Positions 13,047 to 23,017 of a stretch of 64,000 nt of DNA are shown piece by piece. This stretch comes from Chamaecyparis obtusa (lineage: Eukaryota; Streptophyta; Pinopsida; Cupressales; Cupressaceae), in contig BSBK01007864.1 of the NCBI GenBank assembly GCA_027943335.1, positions 602,501 to 666,500 on the forward strand, in the 5' to 3' direction. A program made the translations under genes and the position numbers. Within the stretch, counting starts at the first letter, position 1. The number at the start of each line of letters is the position of its first letter. Below the pieces are notes generated by a model. It was not told where the DNA came from. It saw only the letters and a list, made by a program, of their open reading frames with translations, and searched no databases.

Positions 13047-15183
13047 GAATTACTGTGTGAAGCGCAGTGGTTCAAAGATAATTTGTGTTTGATAAAGATA
13101 TGAAACTGATTCAAAAGATAAACCGATCTCAAGATAGAAACCAATTGAAAGATATTGAGATAGGAGTTGATTGATATTGAATTGATATGGAGATAATAAG
13201 TCTTGAATGACCAAAGATAATGTTCACTGTAGCAGCAAATGAACCTATGATTGCGAAAAAGTGTCAAAATGCCTGATTCTGAACCTTAGGATTGATAAGA
13301 AGTGAGTGACCCGTTCTAGACTCGATTGTCTTAGCAGAACTAGCAGGTATCACATCCGAATCCTTCAGTTGCCGAAGAACCAAGGAAAGAACACTATGAT
13401 CCGATGGTTGCAAAAATTGATACAGTTTACAAGATTAAGGAAATATCAGATTGATATGGATCTTGATGAATCTGATATGCCCCAAGTGATGATAGATTTG
13501 CCCCGAGCGATGAGGACTTTTGATGAATCAGTAACTAGACGTGATTGTTTGTCTTGATCACTGATGAAAGATATTGATAGGCTTGATCGATAGAATTTGA
13601 TTTACAGACTTTGAATGATGTGCAATAGCATGCCCCCTTCGGGATTAAAATTGAAATCTGACAAGAAAAGTCAGCGTTGATAGTTTAGAAGCATGTTAAT
13701 TGATCTGAGAAGTGGTTATTTACATCCGAGAACGCATTCTGCATCGTTGGAAGGTCCCAAAAGACCAAGTTTGACTAGGTTTGACCATGAGTTGACCATG
13801 GTTGACCAAGTTGAAATTTTGATAGTGTGATGTAAGATAATCAGTTAAGTTGAATACTAGATTTCTGTGATGATTGAAGGTCGAATATGCAAGTAGTTAA
13901 TAATATGAATGATCTCAGATTTGAATTTTGATCCCGAAAAAGGATTCTACTTGCTATTTCATTGGAGGAACCTTCGTGTGAGATTCAGCTCTTGTTAGAC
14001 TTGAAGATGCGATTTGAAGAATCATTTAAGCATTGAAGTTCGTTTAATCATTGTGAGATCATGTAAACATGCAAAATGCAATGAGACATGCAAAATGAAA
14101 TGCAACCTAAGACCTAGGACCTAGTCACTGATCATGTGTCGATTTGTTATCATCATTGAACTTTTAGGTAACCGGATAAATCAATACAATGCCCACTAGC
14201 CATGAAACCATAGACATATGAATATCGATTTGTATGCGCAAGAATCAATACAACACCCACTGGACAACAACCATGGATATATGAATATTGACTTTATTTT
14301 CAAAATGTTGGATTAAATATAAGCATCAAGGCACAAACGCCAGGATGACCTGAATATCATGTCCATTTTGATATAGCAATTTGTACAAGCATCAAAACAT
14401 AAACTTCGTGATGACCTGAATACGCCTTGCATTGCAAACACATCAAACAGTCAAGAGATCATTCTAAATCCAATGTGAATTACCCGTAGTGACCCTTTAT
14501 CGTTCACATCCTTAGGCAAGATTGCATTCCACAGTAGGAGAAAGAACTTACTCAAAAAGACAATAGTTAGATCAAACTTCCTTGAATTTTTTTGGGTATC
14601 AATGGTCGAGGTACGCATGGCCATCCAATTCGAGATAGAGGCTCTTATAGTCGGACACCATTTCAATCCAAAATTTCCAAAGTTGTTAGATTTTCACATA
14701 CAAGCAGAAGACAAAGAAAAGATTATGCCCCCAGTCATCACTCTCTAAATCCTATAAAGGACATCATCGAAGAGCTCAAAGGGACACAATATGCAAAAAT
14801 CTCAATGCGAATCAGGAAGCATACAAGGAGATAAAAGCACAAAAAGCACAGATTGTTTTCAGTTGAGTTTTGATGTTTGATTGTTGTTGATGCAAAATCC
14901 TTTCTGGAGACGAGACAGACTGACTGACTCAACTTGAAGCTTCAAAGGACTCTGAGTGGATATGACACATCTAAGATACATGGGGGACCATAGGATATGA
15001 CATTGATTGCCCCCAAGTGTGAACATTGATAGGATGCAAACGCTTGAGCTGGTTGGTGTACAGGCTGACTTATTGAAAACTGGAAATGCAGGAACAAACC
15101 GGGAGATATGTACAAACTAAAGCAAGACTGAAAGCTGGGAAAGACCAAGATTGTGCTGATAGATGGAGCATTTTGGAACAAGT
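13047..15183. other. 3' internal untranslated region of the young element
   Basis: About 2.1 kb between the second hairpin trio and the polypurine tract. In related Tat elements this zone carries an antisense plant-mobile-domain ORF. Here the open frames at 13306-13557 and 14592-14834 show no such domain, so that ORF seems to be lost. The first few hundred bases resemble the same zone of the right-hand element at 61690 onward. Confidence 0.6.
13771..13807 (+). promoter_or_regulatory. Four phased W-box-like sites
   Basis: TTGACT at 13771 and TTGACC at 13781, 13792 and 13802 form a row with 10, 11 and 10-bp steps. TTGAC(C/T) is the core site bound by WRKY transcription factors. Spacing of one helical turn places all four on one face. 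Binding is inferred only. Confidence 0.5.
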
Positions 15184-15391
15184 GGCGCCTGTTTGCCAGG
15201 TTTTCACCATCTTGGTAGAGATTCTATTTTTGCTACCGAGGTGCCTGTTTCCAGGTTTTCACCAAGGCACTTTTTTTTTTTTTTTTTTTTTTTTTGTATT
15301 TTTCATTTTTTCAATTTTTTTGTACTTTTGATATTTTTTGATTTTTTTTGTGAATCATCAAGATGCCTATTGCTAGGTTTTCACCAAGATG
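15184..15391 (-). other. RNA hairpin array, second trio (3' of integrase)
   Basis: Three copies of one hairpin on the minus strand: cores at 15184-15208, 15234-15269 and 15356-15391. The common plan is an outer helix, a UU/UU internal loop, helix GRUG/CAYC, an AAAA bulge, then a second 4-bp helix with a small loop. The copy at 15356-15391 has CAUC/GAUG, GGUG/CAUC and CCUA-GCAA-UAGG. The copy at 15234-15269 has UGCC/GGUA, GGUG/CACC and CCUG-GAAA-CAGG. The copy at 15184 has GGUG/CGCC and CCUG-GCAAA-CAGG. They are separated by A-rich spacers on the sense strand and begin about 70 bases after the integrase stop. Confidence 0.75.
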
Positions 15392-15459
15392 TTCATTTTT
15401 TCAGGACTTTTTCTGATTTTTAAGATTTTTTTTAGGACATTTACCAAGCACTGAATGCC

Positions 15460-16149
15460 TTAGGCATAAAATTTCTTCAGATGGAGAACGTTGATTGGTT
15501 CTCGGAGCTGTTCTCCTTCAGTCGTTGAGAGTTGATAAGCACCAGAGCCAAAAGTAGCAGTGATTACAAAGGGACCCAGCCAATTGGGTTCGAACTTCCC
15601 CTTGCGTTCTCGATGTGATTGATTTTTAGAATTTTCTCTCAACACTAGATTGCCAACCTGAAATTCTCTATGTCTGACTTTCTTGTTGTAGCCTCTAGAC
15701 ATTTTTTTCTGATACACTCTGAGATGATCATATGCTGCTTGTCTGCGCTCATCTAGTAGTTCAAGTTCTTGTAACCTAGACACTATGTAGTCTTCATCAG
15801 TGACAAGTCCATGCATTTTGATTCTGAGTGATGGGATTTCAACCTCAATAGGCAGTACCGCTTCAGACCCATAAACTAAAGAGAATGGTGTAGCCCTAGT
15901 AGGTGTTTTGATACTTGTTTTGTAGGCCCATTCTGATACTTGTTTTGATATTGGTTCTGATACTGGTTCTGATACTGATTCTGATACTAATTCTGATAAT
16001 TGTTCTGATACTGGTTCTGATACTGATTCTGATACTGATTCTGATAATTGTTCTGATACTTGGTATACTTGATAGCATCTTTTTCCATTTGCAAACTCCC
16101 AAGCAAGATCATATCGTGCAGTCCCAATGTCTAGCAAGGTGGAGAACAA
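15460..16149 (-). pseudogene. Integrase C-terminal fragment of the young element
   Basis: A 229-codon open frame whose last 150 residues are the end of a Tat-type integrase: TPFSLVYGSEAVLPIEVEIP, then LQELELLDERRQAAYDHL, then the C-terminal barrel with PNWLGPFVI and a closing LHLKKFYA. The zinc finger and the catalytic D,D,E core are absent. The segment before the AYKTS motif is replaced by an unrelated stretch and a run of 12-bp repeats, which marks the deletion junction. No ATG starts the frame: its first codon is TTG, so it may not be translated alone. The integrase tail itself has no stops, consistent with the element's youth. Confidence 0.8.
15931..16060. repeat. 12-bp tandem repeat in the integrase frame
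   Basis: About 11 units close to TTCTGATACTGG. Because 12 is a multiple of three, the minus-strand frame stays open and reads as repeated SESVSEPVSE-type residues. It lies exactly where the integrase core should join the C-terminal part. Confidence 0.9.
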
Positions 16150-16610
16150 GAGGGATTAGCAAGCTGGTGGAAGAGATGGAAGATAAGAGAATGAAGGAAA
16201 ATGAAGGGAAGAAATCCTCAAGGGGAAACTCCTCAAGAATACCCAAGCTAGGGAAAAATTGTCATGTAAAGCGCATTTGGACAAGCAATGAAAGGCTAGC
16301 ATAGGATAAGCACAAAATCATAATGCAAGAGCAGGAAAGAATGTAGTCCAAAGGAGTAGACATGTCAAGAGGCTTCATAGCACTGTGTTTTACTTTTTCT
16401 TTCTTTTTTTATTAGATCAAGACCAAAGGGGAAAAGGATAGCGACAGGAGGAAATGAATGGAGGAAGATGGATATGAAGGCTAAATAGGAAGGGATTGAA
16501 AGCAAGATCATCATCAGACAACTCACAAAATAGCCAAATGTTCGTGTATAGATCAACATTGTCAAGATCAAAGAGAGAAGATGGAATGGATGAAATATGT
16601 AGAAGAACTA
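16150..16610. other. Spacer between hairpin trio and integrase tail
   Basis: About 460 bp without a recognised gene; purine-rich on the plus strand. Confidence 0.5.
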
Positions 16611-16748
16611 CGCATGATGCCTGATTGCCAGGTTTTCATCATGGTACTTATCCAAGGTGCCACAAGGAAGTGGTTTTCACCATAGGATGAATTTATTTCT
16701 CTTTACTTTTGCTACCAAGGTGCCTGTTTCCAGGTTTTCACCAAGGCA
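16611..16748 (-). other. RNA hairpin array, first trio
   Basis: Three hairpins on the minus strand at 16713-16748, 16650-16688 and 16611-16647. The first has UGCC/GGUA, GGUG/CACC and CCUG-GAAA-CAGG. The second has AUCC/GGAU, GGUG/CACC and CCAC-UUCCUU-GUGG. The third has a 7-bp helix CAUGAUG/CAUCAUG and CCUG-GCAAU-CAGG. All have AAAA between the two inner helices. The order and the linker GGATAAGTACC match the trio at 40210-40361 of the old Tat element. Here it lies between the 750-codon ORF and the integrase tail. Confidence 0.78.
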
Positions 16749-16920
16749 CATTTTCAATTTTTTCTTTATTTTTTATTTCTCTTTTTTTTTGGAAGAAGGC
16801 AAGCTTTTTAGATAATGCTCCTTGAAAGGATAAACCGTGATATGCCAAGGATTCAAAATGACATGCTCAAAGATGCTGATAGGGAAAGGGAGATGAAAGA
16901 GAAAAATGGAGGATAAAATT

Positions 16921-19173
16921 TTATGTAAAGCGAGTGAGGTTGGAAGATAGGAGGAATAGGCAAGTGAGGAAAAAGGATAGGAGGTAGAAGGATAATGCAT
17001 GGAAGGATTGTGAAAGAGTAGATGGAAAGGAAGGCAAGATCAATGTAAACACACACCTTGAAGGGTGGCGAGAGGGTGGAGGAAATGTGAATGAAGGAAT
17101 ACGTGAAGGAATATGGCGAATGGATAGCAGAGGTTGAGGTTTGGGCGCATGAAATGGAAGAATATTTTTGGAAGGAGATGTAGTGGAAGCCTTTGGAAGC
17201 TTGAATGTCAATTTCACTTTTTGTTCAACATGAGACTCTCTTATGAGAGACTTTGGAATCCATATAGCCTTAGGCTTTTTATTTCCTTTTGATGACTTAG
17301 AGAGAATATCTTGAATGATGAATTTTGGAACCCATACTTGTCTTGTAGTTTTTTTCTTAGATATCTCTTTTGACTTTATGCTTCCATGTCTATTAGAGGA
17401 GACATGGTGATCTTTTTTTGATGGATTCTTGTATTGCTTCTTTTTCTTGTATTGAACATTCAAGTTACTTCCAAAAGACTTGGGACTTGTGGAAGAAGGA
17501 GGATATGACTGGTTTAGATGGGTGGGTGGATGAAAAGGATTCAAGGGTATGCATCTATGTTGATCTTGAGGAAAGATGGGAGATGGAGGTATGTAAGGAC
17601 CCAAGATGGATGGAAAATTAGGAGAGTTAGGAGGGGAAAGTGAAGGGACATAAGGACCCAAGATGGAAGGAAGGTGTGAAGATCTTTGTAGGGGTGGAAG
17701 AGGTCCAAGGATGGAAGTGGAAGATGCAAAAGGATAATCAATAATTTCATCAGCATCTATATGACAACCAAGGATATCAGCATCTTTAGAGTGAGCATTA
17801 GGATCTTCAATAGAATCATGGACATCTTGAATATGAGCACCTTCTTTGATAGGATTGTTCAAAGCTTGCAAAGACTTAGGAAGAGTAGAAAGTGGAAGTG
17901 AACATGGAGTGGTAGAACAAGAAGATGAAAGACTTTGATCTTGACAAGGATCTTCGGATAGCATAAGCGCATAATTTTTCTCTTGATTTTCAATAGGCTT
18001 GACATTGGAAGGAACACCATTTTTACCAACCTTAATGGAAGTATCATCTTTGGAAAGCGCAAGCGTAGTAAGGTTATTTTGATTGTCAATAAGCTCATTA
18101 GTGTAAGTAGTAGCCTGATCTTGCTTAAGAGAAGACTTAAGACATGGTGGAATGCATGAAAAAGGGTGTATAGGATCAAAAGAACCATGAAGCAGATAAG
18201 AGACATCGGGAAAAGGAGTGGATGACATGGAGGGTTCTTGATCTTGATCTTTCTTTATGTTCTTCTCTTTATCATTTTTAGAGTCCTCTTGACATGGAGC
18301 CACTTCTAAGGACAAGGAAGCATGTTGGGATTGTATGGAAGACTTTGGAAGAGATGGTGGAGGACTAGCTGAAGTAGGCATTATAGCATATGAAGGCTTA
18401 GGCTCTTTAGGTTTATCATTATTGAAAGTCTTTGCAGCCAAGTGAAGGTTAGCTTGAGTTTCTTTAAGAGGTAGCCCTGGAGGATAACTATAGGGAACCA
18501 CATGAAAAGTATCAGGGCTTGTGTCAGATGAAGGTTCTGTGAAAGATTTGAAAGACTCGGAAGCTTTAAGAAATGTATGGGTATTGGAGGAAGTAGGGGA
18601 TGGAAGGGAACTATCACCAGACAAAGGTCCAACATTAACATGATCTTGCTTGAGAGTGTAATCTTTATTTTCAGCTGGAGAGTTCTGAGAGGAGAGATCC
18701 TTATAGTATTGACGTTTCAAGCTAGCACGATGTATTTTATATTCCTCAGCAGTAGTAGATGGATCATCATCAAGGTATTGTCCACAAAAGCCATCAAAAT
18801 CTCTTTCAAAATCAGAATCATATGGATCACCATCACGATCTATCCAATGTGACGACCCATTTGTAGTAAGCAGGAATGAACGATGAGGAGGACTCTTAGG
18901 AATAAAGGTGTCATAGGTATCATTACATTGTCTGTCGTCATAGTCATCATAGTCTCCAAAGCTAGATGTGTCACTCTCTATGGAAGAGGTATCATATTGC
19001 TCAATTTTTTTTCGGGGGCATGGTGACATGTACAAGTCTTTATCAAATGGAAAAGAGTATAGAGGTTCCTTTTCTTTCCCAAGTTTGTCAAGCTGGACTT
19101 GCATAGCATGTATCTGTTTCATTATAGTGGCGATCAGAGCTTCTTCCTCTTGTTTACTGATTCTTTGAGACAT
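16921..19173 (-). CDS. Intact 750-residue ORF1-like protein
   Basis: A complete ATG-started frame on the minus strand, the longest in the window. I do not recognise a domain. The first 30 residues could form a short coiled coil (ISKQEEEALIATIMKQ...). Residues 50-110 are acidic and Tyr/Asp-rich (DYDDYDD). The middle is Ser/Pro-rich and probably disordered. SILGPYVP and SILGPYIP recur. A basic Lys-rich stretch near residues 590-650 includes the paired motifs RQVWVPK and AIWIPK. The end is Ser/Pro-rich and hydrophobic. It sits where Ogre-type Tat elements carry an extra ORF1 upstream of gag, so ORF1 is the likeliest identity. Function is unknown. No frame break is present. Confidence 0.7.
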   Translation of the reverse strand: MSQRISKQEEEALIATIMKQIHAMQVQLDKLGKEKEPLYSFPFDKDLYMSPCPRKKIEQYDTSSIESDTSSFGDYDDYDDRQCNDTYDTFIPKSPPHRSFLLTTNGSSHWIDRDGDPYDSDFERDFDGFCGQYLDDDPSTTAEEYKIHRASLKRQYYKDLSSQNSPAENKDYTLKQDHVNVGPLSGDSSLPSPTSSNTHTFLKASESFKSFTEPSSDTSPDTFHVVPYSYPPGLPLKETQANLHLAAKTFNNDKPKEPKPSYAIMPTSASPPPSLPKSSIQSQHASLSLEVAPCQEDSKNDKEKNIKKDQDQEPSMSSTPFPDVSYLLHGSFDPIHPFSCIPPCLKSSLKQDQATTYTNELIDNQNNLTTLALSKDDTSIKVGKNGVPSNVKPIENQEKNYALMLSEDPCQDQSLSSSCSTTPCSLPLSTLPKSLQALNNPIKEGAHIQDVHDSIEDPNAHSKDADILGCHIDADEIIDYPFASSTSILGPLPPLQRSSHLPSILGPYVPSLSPPNSPNFPSILGPYIPPSPIFPQDQHRCIPLNPFHPPTHLNQSYPPSSTSPKSFGSNLNVQYKKKKQYKNPSKKDHHVSSNRHGSIKSKEISKKKTTRQVWVPKFIIQDILSKSSKGNKKPKAIWIPKSLIRESHVEQKVKLTFKLPKASTTSPSKNILPFHAPKPQPLLSIRHIPSRIPSFTFPPPSRHPSRCVFTLILPSFPSTLSQSFHALSFYLLSFFLTCLFLLSSNLTRFT

Positions 19174-21763
19174 GTGTACTGATTCTCAATAGCTACTAAT
19201 TTGTTCTTGACACAATGATATTTTTGACAGATTCTGGAACTAGGCTGGAAACATTGGATATCTTGCAATTTGACAATTTCTGACAACTTTCTCAAATTTT
19301 TCCAAATGACACTCTGCAGACTTGTACGACACTGGGTAGTCTATGAAATGACAGTTGCTAAACTCATACGACAGTTGGGTAATACTGAAATGACACTTGA
19401 CAAAACTCGTACGACTTTTGACTTCCTGAAATGACTTTTGACTCCAGAAAAGATTTTACGTCAATTTTTGCAAAATGTAAGGTCTTCAGTTTTGGATTGT
19501 TTGCAAATTGTACTGTCCAGATTTTGAAGGTTATACCAGATTTGATCATTTTTAATAGCCAAGTAGATAAATAAGCACGCAGAACAGCAAGCAAGTGATT
19601 CCAAGCACGTCTGAAAACAATGAACAAGGGCAAAAGCAACCTTGCGCATGAACAATCAAGTGACCAAATTGTGCTAATCCCTGAGAGTACTAATTGTGTA
19701 TGTTTTGAAAAGTTTTGCAATAACACACATATACCTGAGAATGAAAAATTGGCCTCTCTAAGGTTTTTAGTAATGGTTTGACTCTGCAACTTTTATGATT
19801 CAAAGGGGTGAACTCCAATCCCGGCGCACCAGGGTTTTGACACAGTCCGAGAACTTAATCTTCAAGAGCTGCTAGGGAGATCTGACAACCCAACAATGAA
19901 CCATACCTGTGGAGATTTCTTCCACAAGGACATTTATATAGCGGTTGTCACTACCATGGCGAAAATGGCTATTACCGCTTGAGGTTCCGTCAATGCAGTT
20001 TGCCCTGTGAAGGGATTGTCCGCTACGGTTAACCCTCTCTAAAGATGACTCACAATAGTATACCACAAGGGGACTTGGCTCCAGATTCAAGGTTTTGACA
20101 CCTCTTCACTTTTAACCCAAACAAAGCAAGCAGATTAATCCGACACGCTAAGACAAAGTTTTGTTCCACCAAGGTCTGTGATATCAACTCCACGTGATCT
20201 ATCAACCTCTCCGGGGAGAGAATGTATCAATCAATAAGAGAAGATGCACTAACCAATTTTGATTCACCAAAGCTTGTGATATCAACCCCACATGACCTAT
20301 CAACCTCTCCGGAGAGAGAATGTGTCGATCAATAAGAGAAGACTCACTAACTAAGTTGAATGTGAAATGCACTAAGTATCCTCCCTACCTACAAGGATTC
20401 TATCGTCAAGAAGGATTTCGCTAGGAATCCAATCTCTCAAGAATCACAAATAGTATTCATAGGGCCTAATTACTATGTGAGCACAGATGTATGTTCCGAA
20501 AGCAAATCTACCAAAAGCATCCAAAAAGTAGAAAGAGGAACACTTAACGTTTAAAGCGAATATGAGATGAGTCCACAAGGTGGAACACTTAACACCTCAC
20601 ACAAGCTAAAAATGAGTCCACAACTTAGAAAACAAGGGAGTTCCTAAAAGCACAAAAGGGTTGCCAAGTGGAACATTTAACGCTTCTGTCCTGTTGACCC
20701 CTCCCCTTTATGGCGCTGAGATTGCAACCACGGGGCGGAAATGAGGGGCCGGCGGATTAGCGAGTCCAATAACCCAAGATAGCAATCAAGATCAATCACA
20801 AGTATTCTAAGACTACTTAATGAATCCTTAAGGGTTCACAACCTAGTATCAATTATGCAAGTGTGTAGAAATAGATCAAAAGCATGAAAAGATGTACACA
20901 AGCTTGACACATAAGAGATTTATTTTAAGTCCCAAATCAAAATATTATTAGATGAAGGAGAATACCTGGGATCCTTGCAACGCGCTTAGTAGATTTTACT
21001 TGATTTTTAGCAATTTTTGTTGAGCTTTTCCATGCAAGCAAGTGACGAACTCTCCAACAAGCAAACAAGCAAACAAGATATGCAAAATATATTCAACTTA
21101 TGAAAACCATAGGGTTAGCTCTAAAAATCAATTATTATCAGTAATAATAACCAGCAATCAACCCAAATGATAACTCATATCATTCATTGAACCATGTAAA
21201 AAAAATAAGTGCATACCCATCACAAAACTTTATTTTTTTTGCTGCATTTGACCTAGTCAATAAGATCTAATTTTTTTGATATGATTTTGGCTACAAAAAT
21301 AGAAATTCAGAATAAAGACCCCTACTAAAAAATAGAGAGCTTTCCAAAAATGTAAAAATTTTAGAAAAACCTCTTCATTTGTGCCCTAGAGACCCATTTT
21401 ATCAATACAGACCAATTTTTGTAAATTGACTATTTGAGCTATGATATCATGTCCAAATTTAAAAGACAAAGAATGGACCCCCTGTAGAATTTAAAGAGAT
21501 TTCCGAAAATATAAAATTTTTTGAAAAATATGCTGATTTGCGTCAGATATTAATTTTTTCCGGAATTTCAAGAAAAAATTATTAAAAATTCAAAACATCT
21601 CAGAAAATTCTAAATTTTTTACTGTAGCTTCCATGACATGTCATCAACCTGCAAAAAAAATTTCAGATCAAAATTCCAAGCCATTTGAGAGATAAAATTA
21701 AATATTTGAAACTTTGGGGTTTTAGCTCCCAAAAAAATCAAAACCAGCATGCAAAGGTGGGTT
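19174..21763 (-). other. 5' leader of the young element
   Basis: A 2.6-kb untranslated leader between the primer site and the 750-codon ORF. It holds a 98-bp tandem duplication with palindromes (20167-20358). The motif GGAACAYTTAAC recurs near 20537, 20582 and 20670, and there is a GC-rich block near 20700-20760. The open frames here show no known protein pattern. Packaging and dimerisation signals would be expected in this zone. Confidence 0.6.
20167..20358. repeat. 98-bp tandem duplication with palindromes
   Basis: Unit 1 starts at 20167 and unit 2 at 20265, sharing TGATATCAACYCCACRTGA and ATCAACCTCTCCGG. Each carries a GC-rich palindrome: CTCTCCGGGGAGAG at 20207-20220 and CTCTCCGGAGAG at 20305-20316. 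Confidence 0.9.
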
Positions 21764-21781
21764 GCCCCACGGTGGGCGCCA
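21764..21781 (-). promoter_or_regulatory. Primer binding site, tRNA-Lys
   Basis: On the minus strand TGGCGCCCACCGTGGGGC lies 4 nt after the 5' LTR. It is complementary over 18 nt to the 3' end of plant tRNA-Lys(CUU) with its CCA, as I recall that tRNA. Confidence 0.88.
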
Positions 21782-21785
21782 GAAA

Positions 21786-23012
21786 TGTGTGTGTGAAAAT
21801 TATACCTGATCTGTAGACACAACACTCAGTAAAACATTAGAGGTTAGCTATAATCAAAATCATGCAAAATTGAAAGCTATCTAACCAAGCGATTTACTGC
21901 CTTCTAATAGGTGCGAGATTAATGTTCTCAGATTGTAATCAAGATCAGTGACCTAGACGACACCTAAATGAAGGATTTGAATACAAAAGATGGATATGGA
22001 ATAAATGCAATTAAGCTATTTTTTTGATATTTTATGATGCAATAAGAATGATAAATTGATATGATATGAATGCTAATATGAAATTGATATGCTATGAATG
22101 CTAAATGATCTAACAATGAAGATTCTAACAATGATATGAAAACTACGAAATTCTATGCTAAGATATAAAAACTATGCAATTGAAATTGATCTCACAAAGC
22201 TTTGAATTCGCAAGTTGATTCCTCAGCCTCCAATTCTCCAGCGTGATTGTGCAAAATATGAGATGATTTGTGAAGAGCTAAAGCCTTAATTTATAGAAAT
22301 CCAGGGCTTTGGAGGTGCATGGGAAAAAGCTATAAATCACTCAAATAACTCAACTTGATTTTTGAGTTATTTTTAAATAAAAGATAATTAACTCACAAAA
22401 ACATGCAAAAGCTAAGTTTTAACTCAAAATAGAGTTTAGCTTTAATTGATAATTGATAGTTGTTTGCTTTTATGATTGTGCATGTTTTATTTATGAATTA
22501 ATTTAATAATAAAATGATTTATTTCCAACTTAACTGCTTTTAAAAATAAAACAATTGATTTATGGGTTAATCAATTATTTAATCAAAATTTTATTAAAAC
22601 TATATTATTAAATAATGACAACATGCTTTAATTAATTAAATAAGAATTTAATCAATTAAAGATAGGAATTTTGATTTATTGTCAAAATTAAATAATACAA
22701 TTAATAATAGATATAATTAAATTTAATTACACAATTAAGTGGCAAATATTAAATCTAATTAATTAAATATGAAAATATTCAATTAATCAAACTTTAGGAT
22801 AAATGTGATTTATTGCCAAATAATTATAAAATTAAAGATAATTAAGATAATTAGGAATATTACTAGGAATATTCTCCGATGCAAAATTTAAGATAATCAA
22901 TTAGATTTGATGATGTTTAGATGTGCCTTAGATTAGGACTTTGATGTCGATTTCATATGATTTGATGATATAGGAGGTTAATGAACTTATAGCCCATTTT
23001 TGGGGTATTACA
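21786..23012 (-). repeat. 5' LTR of the young element
   Basis: 1227 bp, TG...CA ends. On the minus strand it starts TGTAATACCCC, a common plant gypsy LTR start. Promoter and RNA start lie here. Confidence 0.98.
22289..22295 (-). promoter_or_regulatory. TATA box of the 5' LTR
   Basis: On the minus strand TTTCTATAAATTAAGG. It is the best TATA match in the LTR and sits at a place like that of TATA boxes in related LTRs here. Confidence 0.6.
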
Positions 23013-23017
23013 GTAAC
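23013..23017 (+). repeat. Target site duplication GTAAC, right copy
   Basis: Perfect partner of 11801-11805, directly after the LTR. Confidence 0.97.

Larger units (their letters stand above)
11806..23012 (-). mobile_element. Very young non-autonomous Tat-type gypsy element
   Basis: A structurally complete 11,207-bp element on the minus strand. It has 1227-bp LTRs with TG...CA ends, a perfect 5-bp target duplication (GTAAC), an 18-nt primer site matching tRNA-Lys, and a polypurine tract. I compared the LTRs line by line and found one difference (A at 12426, C at 22406). The interior holds a 2.6-kb leader, an intact 750-codon ORF (19173-16921), a hairpin trio, an integrase tail (16149-15460) and a second hairpin trio. 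Gag, protease, RT and RNase H are absent, so movement must have depended on proteins supplied by another element. It sits inside the integrase gene of the Athila-like element. Confidence 0.97.

Noticed and set aside
15270..15295. Poly-T run considered as a LINE or SINE tail
   Set aside because: It lies between two hairpins inside the young element, and A-rich spacers also flank hairpins in the old element; no target duplication.
15915..16304. 129-codon plus-strand frame with LILVLIL repeats
   Set aside because: It is the antisense shadow of the 12-bp repeat in the integrase frame.
17418..18852. Open plus-strand frames over the 750-codon ORF
   Set aside because: Shadows of the long minus-strand frame; no domain pattern.
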